DNA of 64,000 bases, from assembly GCF_007556815.1 (NCBI RefSeq), contig NZ_CP041743.1, positions 1,302,001 through 1,366,000 on the forward strand, in the 5' to 3' direction. Below the pieces are notes generated by a model, which saw only the letters and a program-made list of their open reading frames with translations, searched no databases and had not been told where the DNA came from. This document shows positions 52,338 to 61,401 of this stretch, in pieces; positions within the stretch are counted from its first letter, which is position 1, and the number at the start of each line of letters is the position of its first letter. The stretch is from Paraburkholderia megapolitana. Its GTDB lineage: Bacteria; Pseudomonadota; Gammaproteobacteria; Burkholderiales; Burkholderiaceae. Both the position numbers and the translations under genes were made by a program.

Positions 52338-53456
52338 ATGAAGAGAAGGCATATCGGCTGGGCGATCGTCGTCCTGGTAGTGGTGGTCCTTGCGGTGTGG
52401 TTCTTTCATTTCCGCCATCCGGCCAGCAAGCAAGCCGCGCCGGCACCGGGCACGCCGGTCTCCGCGGTGGCGACGAAACTTGCCGATGTCCCTGTCTATA
52501 TCGATTCGCTCGGCACTGTCACGCCGACGCGCTCGGTCACGGTCATCACCCAGGTCAACGGGATTCTCGATAGCGTCGACTTCAAGGAAGGCCAGGTTGT
52601 CCGCAAAGGCCAGACCATCGCGCATATCGACTCGCGCAGCCTCGAAGCGCAGCTCGTGCAGGCGCAGGGCACGCTGGTGCACGACCAGGCATCGCTGGCG
52701 AATGCGCGTCTGGATTTGCAGCGCTACCGTCAGTTGATCAAGGCCGGTTCGATCACGCAGCAGACGCTCGATACCCAGGTCGCCACCGTCAATGAAGACG
52801 AAGGCACGGTCAAAGCCGACACGGGCAACGTGCAGAACCTGCAGGTGCAGGTCAGCTATTGCACGATCACGTCGCCGGTGGATGGGGTGGTGGGCCTGCG
52901 GCTCGTCGATCCGGGCAACTATGTGACTACGGCGAGCACGACGGGCATCGCGGTGATCACGCAGCTGCAACCGGCCACGGTCGTCTATGCGGTGCCGGAG
53001 GATTACCTCGGCCAGATCCACAAGGCGATGACGCGCGGTGCGGTGCCGGTGCTTGCCTACGATCGCGACAAGAAGACCTTGCTCGCGCAGGGCACGTTGC
53101 TCGCGCTCGACAATCAGGTTGATACGTCCACCGGCACGGTGAAGGTCAAGGCCGAATTCCCGCAATCGGGCGATACGCTGTTTCCGAATCAGTTCGTCAA
53201 CGCACGGATGCAGGCCGATACGCTGCAGCAGGTTCCGGTCGTGCCGACCTCGGCGATCCAGCACGGCAGCAGCGGCGATTTCGTGTTTATCGTTGGCGCG
53301 GGCAACAAGGTTGCGCTACGCAACGTGAAGGTCGGCCCCGTGAGCGGCGATAACACGGCGATTCTCGACGGCGGCGTGAAAGCCGGCGAACAGGTCGTCA
53401 CCGACGGCGCAGACAAGCTCGACAACGGCTCGCGTGTGCGCGTCGTCTCGCACTAG
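52338..53456 (+). CDS. mdtA: RND efflux periplasmic adaptor subunit (MdtA)
   Basis: The 372-residue membrane fusion protein starts at the ATG at 52338 behind GAGGGG; a longer reading from 52302 is less likely. The N-terminal WAIVVLVVVVLAVWFF is the inner-membrane anchor. TVTPTRSVTVITQVNGILDSVDFKEGQVVRKGQTIAHID is the lipoyl/barrel-sandwich part, with a coiled coil at ~100-150 and beta-barrel and membrane-proximal domains after it. It links the MdtB/MdtC pump to the outer-membrane channel. It is the first gene of a four-gene operon. Confidence 0.95.
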   Translation: MKRRHIGWAIVVLVVVVLAVWFFHFRHPASKQAAPAPGTPVSAVATKLADVPVYIDSLGTVTPTRSVTVITQVNGILDSVDFKEGQVVRKGQTIAHIDSRSLEAQLVQAQGTLVHDQASLANARLDLQRYRQLIKAGSITQQTLDTQVATVNEDEGTVKADTGNVQNLQVQVSYCTITSPVDGVVGLRLVDPGNYVTTASTTGIAVITQLQPATVVYAVPEDYLGQIHKAMTRGAVPVLAYDRDKKTLLAQGTLLALDNQVDTSTGTVKVKAEFPQSGDTLFPNQFVNARMQADTLQQVPVVPTSAIQHGSSGDFVFIVGAGNKVALRNVKVGPVSGDNTAILDGGVKAGEQVVTDGADKLDNGSRVRVVSH

Positions 53457-53468
53457 CGGGCGCGTCCA

Positions 53469-56400
53469 ATGAATATTTCGCGTCCCTTTATCGAGCGACC
53501 GATTGCGACGTCGCTGCTGATGATCGCGCTGCTGCTCGCGGGTCTGCTCGGCTATCACCTGCTGCCGGTATCCGCGTTGCCGGAAGTCGACTATCCGACG
53601 ATCCAGGTCTACACCCAGTATCCGGGCGCGAGCCCCGACGTGAGCAGCTCGTCGATCACCTCGCCGCTCGAACGTCAGTTCGGCCAGATGCCGGGCCTCA
53701 AGACAATGAACTCGACGAGTTCGAACGGCGTGTCGGTGATCACGCTGCAGTTCGATCTCGCGCTGTCGCTCGACGTTGCCGAACAGGAAGTACAAGCGGC
53801 GATCAACGCGTCGGCGAGTTTTCTGCCGGCTAACTTGCCGTATCCGCCGGTCTACAGCAAGGTCAACCCGGCCGATGCGCCGGTGCTCACTTTGTCGCTG
53901 ACGTCCGGCGTGCTGCCGCTCACGAAGATCGAGGACCTGGCCGATACGCGGCTCGCACAGAAGATCTCGCAGATCTCCGGTGTCGGCCTCGTCACGATCA
54001 GCGGCGGGCAACGGCCCGCGGTGCGCATCGAAACGAATTCGGGCGCGTTGAACTCGCTCGGCATGTCGCTCGACGACGTGCGTACCGCGCTCGGCAATGC
54101 CAACGTCAACCAGGCGAAGGGCAATCTGGACGGCAAGTATCAGGCGTATTCGATCGGCGCGAACGACCAGCTTCAATCGGCTGCCGACTATTCGGACCTC
54201 GTGATCGCGTACAAGAACGGTGCGCCAATCCGCCTCACGCAGATTGCGAAATCGATCGACGGGGCAGAGGACACGCGCCAGGCTGCATGGACCGGCAAGA
54301 CGCCGGCGATCATCCTGAACATCCAGCGCCAGCCCGGCGCGAACGTGATCGACGTGGTCGACCGCGTGCAGAAGCTGTTGCCGCAGCTTCGCGCGAGCTT
54401 GCCCGCTACGCTGAAGGTCGATGTGCTGACCGACCGCACGCAGACGATCCGCGCGTCGGTCACCGACGTCGAGTACGAACTCGGCGTGGCCGTCGCGCTG
54501 GTCGTGATGGTGATCTTCCTGTTCCTGCGTAACGTGCCTGCCACCGTGATTCCGGCCGTTACCGTACCGCTCTCGCTGATCGGTACGCTCGCGGTCGCGT
54601 GGGGGCTCGGCTTCTCGCTGAACAACCTGACGTTGATGTCGCTCACCATCGCCACCGGTTTCGTCGTCGACGATGCGATCGTGATGATCGAGAACATCAC
54701 GCGCTATATCGAAGAAGGCGAAGCGCCGCTTGCGGCTGCGTTGAAAGGCGCGAAGCAGATCGGCTTCACGATCATCTCGCTGTCGGTGTCGCTGATCGCG
54801 GTGATGATTCCGTTGCTGTTCATGGGCGATGTGGTGGGGCGTTTGTTCCGCGAGTTCGCGCTGACGCTCGCTATTGCGATCGTGCTCTCAGCGATCGTAT
54901 CGCTGACGCTTACGCCGATGATGTGTTCGCGGATGCTGAAGGAGCACGAAGGCGAGCGCCGCGTCGACTTCTTCGACCGTGTGAACCGGCGCTATGAACA
55001 GGGGCTTGGCTGGGTACTCGAGCATCGCGGGATGACGCTGATCTCGGTCGGCGTGACGGCGGCGCTGACGTTCCTGATCCTGATGCTGATGCCGAAGGGC
55101 TTCTTCCCCGAACAGGACACCGGGCTGATCGAAGGGATTTCGCAGGCGGCACCGTCGATCTCGTTCAGTCACATGGTCGAGAAGCAGCAGCAACTGGTCG
55201 CGCAGATCATGAAGGATCCGGCCGTCGAGAGTCTGTCGTCGTTCGTCGGTATCAACCAGACGAGCCCGACGCTGAACCAGGGCAGCGTGCTGATCAACCT
55301 GAAGGACAAAGGCGATCGCGATAGCAGCGCCGCGGTGATCCGCCGTCTTGCAGATGTGACCGCGAACAACGCTGGCATGAAGCTGTTCCTGCATCCGGTG
55401 CAGGACTTGACGCTCGACGACACGATTTCGACGACCAGCTACCGGGTTGGCCTGCAGGCCACCGACCCGACGGTGCTGACCCAGTGGACCCAGAAGCTGA
55501 TCGCCGCGCTGAAGCAGGACCCCGCATTCGCCGATGTGCAGAGCCAGGCGTTGCAGGAGGGCAATCAGATCCAGCTGACCTTCGACCGCGATACCGCATC
55601 GCGCCTCGGCGTTACGCCGCAGGCAATCGACGATGTGCTGTACGACGCGTTCGGCCAGCGTCAGGTGTCGACCATCTACACGCAGCTCAACCAGTACCAC
55701 GTCGTGCTGACCGCCGATCGCAGCGCCGACGATCTGGGCCATCTGCTGTCTGGGCTGTATGTCGATACGTCGTCGGGCGATGTCGCACCGCTGGCATCGA
55801 TGGCGACGATGAAAATCATTCCGTCGCCGGTGACGATCAACCGCCAGGGGCAGTTCCCCTACGCCGACGTGTCGTTCAATCTCGCGCCCGGCTACACGCT
55901 CGGTACCGCGTTGACGCACCTGCAAGACGTGGAGTCGAAGATCAGCTTGCCCACGACCGTACAGGCTACGCTCGAAGGCTCGGCAGCAACGTTCGAGCAG
56001 TCGCTGTCAAACGAGGCGTACCTGGTGCTGGCCGCGATCATCGTCGTCTACCTGATGCTCGGCATTTTGTACGAGAGCTTTATCCATCCGGTCACGATCC
56101 TGTCGACGCTGCCCTCCGCCGCGCTCGGCGCACTGCTGGCGCTCGTAATTACCGGCACGCAGTTCGACATCATCGGCTTGATCGGCATCGTGCTGTTGAT
56201 CGGCATCGTGATGAAGAACGCGATCATGATGATCGACTTCGCGCTCGAGTTAGAGCGCAACGAAGGGCTACCGCCCGTCGAGGCGATCCGCCGCGCCGCC
56301 GGCCTGCGCTTCCGCCCGATCCTGATGACGACGATGGCCTCGCTCTTCGGTGCGCTGCCGCTCGCGTTCGGTACCGGGATGGGTTCGGAGCTGCGCCATC

Positions 56401-56534
56401 CACTTGGCATCGCGATTATCGGCGGGTTGCTCGTGAGCCAGCTGCTTACGCTGTTCTCGACGCCGGTGATCTACCTGGCGATGCATCGTGTCGAAAGCTA
56501 CTTCAGCCGACGCGCACAGCCCGCGGTGGAGTGA
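53469..56534 (+). CDS. mdtB: RND multidrug efflux permease MdtB
   Basis: The 1021-residue protein shows the RND architecture of 12 membrane helices and two large periplasmic loops: SRPFIERPIATSLLMIALLLAGLLGY at the N-terminus, FVVDDAIVMIENITRYIEEGE on helix 4, and DIIGLIGIVLLIGIVMKNAIMMIDFALELE near the C-terminus. MdtB and MdtC form a heteromeric proton-driven pump exporting compounds such as bile salts, novobiocin and siderophores in other species. It lies 12 bp after mdtA and 6 bp before mdtC. Confidence 0.95.
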   Translation: MNISRPFIERPIATSLLMIALLLAGLLGYHLLPVSALPEVDYPTIQVYTQYPGASPDVSSSSITSPLERQFGQMPGLKTMNSTSSNGVSVITLQFDLALSLDVAEQEVQAAINASASFLPANLPYPPVYSKVNPADAPVLTLSLTSGVLPLTKIEDLADTRLAQKISQISGVGLVTISGGQRPAVRIETNSGALNSLGMSLDDVRTALGNANVNQAKGNLDGKYQAYSIGANDQLQSAADYSDLVIAYKNGAPIRLTQIAKSIDGAEDTRQAAWTGKTPAIILNIQRQPGANVIDVVDRVQKLLPQLRASLPATLKVDVLTDRTQTIRASVTDVEYELGVAVALVVMVIFLFLRNVPATVIPAVTVPLSLIGTLAVAWGLGFSLNNLTLMSLTIATGFVVDDAIVMIENITRYIEEGEAPLAAALKGAKQIGFTIISLSVSLIAVMIPLLFMGDVVGRLFREFALTLAIAIVLSAIVSLTLTPMMCSRMLKEHEGERRVDFFDRVNRRYEQGLGWVLEHRGMTLISVGVTAALTFLILMLMPKGFFPEQDTGLIEGISQAAPSISFSHMVEKQQQLVAQIMKDPAVESLSSFVGINQTSPTLNQGSVLINLKDKGDRDSSAAVIRRLADVTANNAGMKLFLHPVQDLTLDDTISTTSYRVGLQATDPTVLTQWTQKLIAALKQDPAFADVQSQALQEGNQIQLTFDRDTASRLGVTPQAIDDVLYDAFGQRQVSTIYTQLNQYHVVLTADRSADDLGHLLSGLYVDTSSGDVAPLASMATMKIIPSPVTINRQGQFPYADVSFNLAPGYTLGTALTHLQDVESKISLPTTVQATLEGSAATFEQSLSNEAYLVLAAIIVVYLMLGILYESFIHPVTILSTLPSAALGALLALVITGTQFDIIGLIGIVLLIGIVMKNAIMMIDFALELERNEGLPPVEAIRRAAGLRFRPILMTTMASLFGALPLAFGTGMGSELRHPLGIAIIGGLLVSQLLTLFSTPVIYLAMHRVESYFSRRAQPAVE

Positions 56535-56540
56535 CGCGCG

Positions 56541-59500
56541 ATGAACCTGTCTGAACCGTTCATCCGGCGGCCGATCGCGACCACGCTGATCGCCATTGGC
56601 ATTGCGCTGTTCGGCGTGCTTGCGTTCAAGCTGTTGCCGGTTGCGCCGCTGCCCGAGGTCGATTTCCCGACTATCAACGTGCAGGCCACGTTGCCTGGCG
56701 CCGATCCGACGACGGTCGCGACTTCGGTGGCGACGCCGCTCGAACGTCAGTTCGGCCAGATCTCCGGCATCACGCAGATGACGTCGGTCAGTTCGCTCGG
56801 CGCGACGCGCATCACGATGCAGTTCGATCTGAACCGCAATATCGATGGTGCCGCGCGCGATGTGCAGGCAGCCATCAATGCGGCGCGTACCAACCTGCCT
56901 GCGAACCTCGACGGCAATCCGACCTATCGCAAGGTAAATCCGGCCGATGCGCCGATCCTGATCATCAGCCTTACGTCCGATTCGGCGACGCGCGGTCAAC
57001 TCTACGACGCGGCTTCGACGGTGCTGCAACAGAAGCTGCTGCAAACACCAGGCGTTGGTGACGTCACGGTGGGCGGCGGCGCGCTGCCGGCCGTGCGCAT
57101 CGAACTGAATCCGGATCGCGTGAGCCACTACGGCATCAGCCTCGAACAGATCCGCACGGCGATCTCGAACTCGAACGTCGATCTGCCGAAAGGCTCGGTG
57201 ACGGCGAGCGGCAACGGCTACGAAATCGGCGCGAACGACATGCTGTACGCGCCCGCCGACTATCGTCCGCTGATCGTGCGACGCAACGGCAACGACGTCG
57301 TGCATATCTCCGATCTCGGTTACGTGCGTCAGGATGTCGAGAACCTCGAGAACTACGGGCTCTCGAACGGCAAGCCCGCGGTGCTGCTGGTCGTGTTCAA
57401 GGAACCCGGCGCGAACGTCATCGATACGGTCGACAACGTCAAGGCCGCGCTGCCGTTTCTCGAAGCATCGATCCTGCCGACCATCAAGCTGAACATCCTG
57501 ATGGATCGCACGACGACGATCCGTGCCTCGCTGCTCGACGTGGAAATCACGCTGGCGATCTCGGTGCTGCTCGTCACGCTGGTGACGTTCGCGTTCTTCC
57601 GCAACTGGCGCACGACGCTTGTGCCCGCGATCGTCGTGCCGCTGTCGCTGCTCGGCACGTTCGGCATCATGTACTTTCTCGGCTTCAGCCTGAACAACCT
57701 GTCGCTGATGGCGTTGACGATTTCGACGGGCTTTGTCGTCGACGATGCGATCGTTGTCGTCGAGAACATCATGCGGCATATGGAGCGCGGCGAGGGGCCT
57801 GTGCAGGCGGCGCTGTCCGGTGCACGCGAAGTCGGCTTCACCGTGTTGACGATCAGCGTGTCGCTCGTTGCGGTGTTCATTCCACTGTTGTTGATGGGTG
57901 GCATCGTCGGGCGCTTATTCCGCGAGTTTTCGGTGTCGCTGTCGGCGGCGATCCTGATGTCGATGCTGATTTCGCTGACGGTCACGCCGATGTTGTCCAG
58001 CATCGCGCTGCGCAGCAGCAACGCGGGACATCACGAAGAGGAATATCCGGACTCGCGCTTTCATCGCTTCTATGCACGCACGCTTGGCTGGGTGATCCGT
58101 CGTCCGCTGCTGATGGGCTGCGTCACGCTGCTCGTGCTGGTGCTCAACGTCGTGCTCTACATCGTCGTGCCGAAGGGCTTTTTCCCGCAGGAAGATACCG
58201 GGCGACTGGTCGGGCAGATCCAGGCGTCGCAGAGCATTTCGTACCACGCGATGCAGCAGAAATTCCTGAAGATTAACCAGATCGTACTGAAGAATCCGAA
58301 CGTGGCGTCGGTGGGCGGTTTTATCGGCGGTAGCAATGCGGTGAACAGCGCGCAGATGTTTATCACGCTGAAGCCACTCGGCGTGCGCAAGGCGAATGCG
58401 GACCAGGTGATCGCGCAGATCCGCCGTACGCTCGGCGATATTCCCGGCGCGCGGCTCTATCTGCAATCGGCGCAGGACATCACCGTGGGCGGCCGGCAGA
58501 GCGGCGCGCAATACCAGTTCACGATGACCGCGGACGATCAGACCGATCTCGACAAGTGGGTGCCGCAAGTCGTCGCGCAGATGCACAAGCTGCCGATTCT
58601 CCAGGACATCAATACCGACCAGCAGGACAACAGCATGCAGGCGGCCGTCAACGTGAATCGCGATACGGCGGCGCGCATGGGCGTCAACTTCGATTCGATC
58701 GATCAGGGGTTGTACGACGCGTTTGGCCAGCGCCAGGTGTCGACGATCTATAGGGCGGCGAACCAGTATCACGTCGTGATGGAACTGGCGCCGGAGTACT
58801 GGACCGATCCGTCTGCGCTGAAGGGGATCTATATCCCTTCGGGCGCGCCGAGTTCGACGGCGAGTGGGGCGAACGGCAGCGCTAGTCCAACGGCCGCGAC
58901 GGTAGCGAGTGCGGCTTCGGCCGCGAGCGTTGCCCCGCCTTCGCTGACGGGCGCGCCCGCCACGACGACCGCGACACCGTCCACCGCTGCGCTGACGAAC
59001 GGCAATGCGCTCGTACCATTGTCGTCGATGGCGAACTTCTCGATCCAGCGCACCGCGATCTCGATCAACCATCAAGGCACGTTCCCCGCCGTGACCGCGT
59101 CGTTCAATCTGCGCCCGGACGCGTCGATCGGCGAGGCTACGCAGCAGGTCGACGAATCGGTTGCGCAACTGCGTATGCCGGGCAGCATCATCGGACAGTT
59201 TGCGGGCACCGCGCAGGTGTTCCAGCAGTCGGTCGCCAGCGAGCCGCTCCTGATCGTCGCCGCGCTGCTGTCGGTGTATATCGTGCTCGGCATCCTGTAC
59301 GAAAACCTGATGCATCCGCTCACCATTCTCTCGACGTTACCGTCGGCGGGTGTCGGCGCGCTGGTCGCATTGCTCGTGACCAACACACAACTGTCGATCA
59401 TCGCGCTCGTCGGCGTGATCCTGCTGATCGGCATCGTGAAGAAGAACGCGATCATGATGATCGACTTCGCGATCACTGAAGAGCGCGAGCGCGACCTCGA

Positions 59501-59756
59501 ACCCGAGGAAGCGATTACGCGTGCCTGCATGATCCGCTTCCGGCCGATCATGATGACGACGATGGCGGCAATTCTCGGTGCGATGCCGCTGGTGTTTGGC
59601 TCCGGTTACGGGTCGGAATTTCGCAAGCCGCTTGGTATTTCGATCATCGGTGGGTTGCTGTTCAGCCAGGTGCTGACGCTGTACACGACGCCGGTGATCT
59701 ATCTGTGGCTCGACCGGGCGTATCGCCGCCTGCGCCGTCGACGCAAGGAAGCTTGA
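56541..59756 (+). CDS. mdtC: RND multidrug efflux permease MdtC
   Basis: The 1071-residue RND pump subunit has SEPFIRRPIATTLIAIGIALFGVLAFKLLPVAPLPEVDFPTI at the N-terminus, FVVDDAIVVVENIMRHMERGEG on helix 4 and LVGVILLIGIVKKNAIMMIDFAITEERERD late. It pairs with MdtB in the efflux complex. Compared with MdtB it has an extra ~55-residue Ala/Ser/Thr/Pro-rich stretch (~766-822, in the second periplasmic loop, SASPTAATVASAASAASVA) between two family-conserved segments. Its stop overlaps the next start as TGATG. Confidence 0.95.
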   Translation: MNLSEPFIRRPIATTLIAIGIALFGVLAFKLLPVAPLPEVDFPTINVQATLPGADPTTVATSVATPLERQFGQISGITQMTSVSSLGATRITMQFDLNRNIDGAARDVQAAINAARTNLPANLDGNPTYRKVNPADAPILIISLTSDSATRGQLYDAASTVLQQKLLQTPGVGDVTVGGGALPAVRIELNPDRVSHYGISLEQIRTAISNSNVDLPKGSVTASGNGYEIGANDMLYAPADYRPLIVRRNGNDVVHISDLGYVRQDVENLENYGLSNGKPAVLLVVFKEPGANVIDTVDNVKAALPFLEASILPTIKLNILMDRTTTIRASLLDVEITLAISVLLVTLVTFAFFRNWRTTLVPAIVVPLSLLGTFGIMYFLGFSLNNLSLMALTISTGFVVDDAIVVVENIMRHMERGEGPVQAALSGAREVGFTVLTISVSLVAVFIPLLLMGGIVGRLFREFSVSLSAAILMSMLISLTVTPMLSSIALRSSNAGHHEEEYPDSRFHRFYARTLGWVIRRPLLMGCVTLLVLVLNVVLYIVVPKGFFPQEDTGRLVGQIQASQSISYHAMQQKFLKINQIVLKNPNVASVGGFIGGSNAVNSAQMFITLKPLGVRKANADQVIAQIRRTLGDIPGARLYLQSAQDITVGGRQSGAQYQFTMTADDQTDLDKWVPQVVAQMHKLPILQDINTDQQDNSMQAAVNVNRDTAARMGVNFDSIDQGLYDAFGQRQVSTIYRAANQYHVVMELAPEYWTDPSALKGIYIPSGAPSSTASGANGSASPTAATVASAASAASVAPPSLTGAPATTTATPSTAALTNGNALVPLSSMANFSIQRTAISINHQGTFPAVTASFNLRPDASIGEATQQVDESVAQLRMPGSIIGQFAGTAQVFQQSVASEPLLIVAALLSVYIVLGILYENLMHPLTILSTLPSAGVGALVALLVTNTQLSIIALVGVILLIGIVKKNAIMMIDFAITEERERDLEPEEAITRACMIRFRPIMMTTMAAILGAMPLVFGSGYGSEFRKPLGISIIGGLLFSQVLTLYTTPVIYLWLDRAYRRLRRRRKEA

Positions 59757-61399
59757 TGATGAAACTACGATCTCTTCGCACGGCGCACCGCGCGGCGGCT
59801 CGCCGTACTACGCGTGCAGTGCAGTTATCCGGCGGATTCGCCTTTCCGCTCCTACGTCGTGCATGCGCGATTGCCGTCACGCTGAGCGTTGCCGCGTGCG
59901 CGGTCGGCCCCGACTATCACAAGCCACCGGTCGACGTGCCCGCGACATTCAAGGAAGGCGTCGACTGGCAACGTGCGCAGGCCGACCCGCAGGCTTCGCT
60001 GTCGAGCACCTGGTGGCTCGCGTATCACGACGACACGTTGACGCATCTGATCGGGCAGTCGCAGAAAGCGAACCAGTCGATCGTCGCTGCGGAAGCCGCG
60101 TACCGGCTTGCACAAGCGACCGTCGCGGCCAGCACGGCGAGCCTGTTCCCGGTGATTTCCGTCGACGGGTCCGGGAGCCGCAGCCGCAACAGTTCGACAT
60201 CGGGCGCAGATTCGAACGGACTGACGACAGGCAGCACGAGCAATAACGGCACGACGGCGGGCGTGCGCAATACCGTCGGCGTAACGGCAGCAGCGAGCTG
60301 GGAGCCGGACCTGTGGGGCCAGGTGCGCCGCGAAATCGAATCGAGCAAGGGCGCGGCGCAGGCGTCCGATGCGCAGCTCGCAGGGGAACGCCTGTCGATC
60401 GCCGCGACGCTCGCAACCGATTACTTCGCGCTGCGCGAGCTCGACGTCGACATCGGTCTGTTACGCGAACAGCAACGCATCGACGCGCGCATTCTCGACA
60501 TGACGCGCGTGAGTTTCCAGCAGGGCACGGCATCGAACGATAACGTGCTTGCCGCGCAGGACACGCTCGAAGTCGTGATCGCCGATCTGCAGACGTCGCA
60601 GACTTCGCGCGAACAGGACGAGCATGCAATTGCAGTGCTCATCGGCGTGCCGCCCGCGACGTTTTCACTAGCCGCTCAAACGGACTACGCGTTTCCCGAC
60701 CCGGCGGTGCCGCTGGCATTGCCGTCGCAACTGCTCGAGCGGCGTACCGATGTGGTTAGCGCAGAGCGCACGGCAGCATCGGCCAACGCGAAAATCGGCG
60801 TAGCGAAAGCGGCGTTTTTCCCGACGCTCACGCTGAGCGCCGAAGGTGGCTTTCAACACAACACGTTCGCAAATCTGTTTTCGATGCCGAACCGCATCTG
60901 GACGCTTGGCCCCGACCTCGCGGCGACGATCTTCGACGGCGGTGCGCGCACGGCGGCTGTGCACGAAGCCGAAGCGACCTACGACGCGGACGTAGCGAAC
61001 TATCGCGAGACGGTGCTCACCGCGTTCCAGAATGTCGAGGACAGTCTGTCGACCTGCAATCATCTGCGGCAACAGGCACATGCGTACGACAACGTGTATC
61101 AGCGCAACCAGCAGCTCTTTGCAAGCGAGAACGCGCAGTTGCAGGCCGGAACGGCGAGCGAAGAGGGTCTGCTCACGCAGCAGTTGACGCTGTTGCTGGC
61201 GCAACAGAACCTGAAGGACACGCAGGCGCTGCTGACACAGGGTAGTGTTGCACTGGTCAAGAATCTGGGCGGCGGCTGGCAGTGGGACGATCACAAAGAG
61301 GCCGCCGTTGCGATGGCCGCGCCGGCCGGTGCGACTGCAGTTTCGCAGCCGGCGCCCGACGCAGATGCAACGACGACCTCTACTTCACACGCGGACTAA
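59756..61399 (+). CDS. Outer-membrane efflux factor, NodT-family lipoprotein
   Basis: The 547-residue protein starts at 59756 (or the ATG three bases on), overlapping the mdtC stop. Its long basic N-terminus ends in the type II signal AIAVTLSVAACAVGPDY with the lipidated Cys at ~47. Two repeated OEP domains follow, with WWLAYHDDTLTHLIGQSQKANQSI and WEPDLWGQVRREIESSKGAAQ in the first. The C-terminal ~30 residues are Ala/Thr-rich and longer than usual. It forms the TolC-like trimeric exit channel of the Mdt pump. It ends 2 bp from the convergent GH3 gene. Confidence 0.93.
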   Translation: MMKLRSLRTAHRAAARRTTRAVQLSGGFAFPLLRRACAIAVTLSVAACAVGPDYHKPPVDVPATFKEGVDWQRAQADPQASLSSTWWLAYHDDTLTHLIGQSQKANQSIVAAEAAYRLAQATVAASTASLFPVISVDGSGSRSRNSSTSGADSNGLTTGSTSNNGTTAGVRNTVGVTAAASWEPDLWGQVRREIESSKGAAQASDAQLAGERLSIAATLATDYFALRELDVDIGLLREQQRIDARILDMTRVSFQQGTASNDNVLAAQDTLEVVIADLQTSQTSREQDEHAIAVLIGVPPATFSLAAQTDYAFPDPAVPLALPSQLLERRTDVVSAERTAASANAKIGVAKAAFFPTLTLSAEGGFQHNTFANLFSMPNRIWTLGPDLAATIFDGGARTAAVHEAEATYDADVANYRETVLTAFQNVEDSLSTCNHLRQQAHAYDNVYQRNQQLFASENAQLQAGTASEEGLLTQQLTLLLAQQNLKDTQALLTQGSVALVKNLGGGWQWDDHKEAAVAMAAPAGATAVSQPAPDADATTTSTSHAD

Positions 61400-61401
61400 C
61401 T

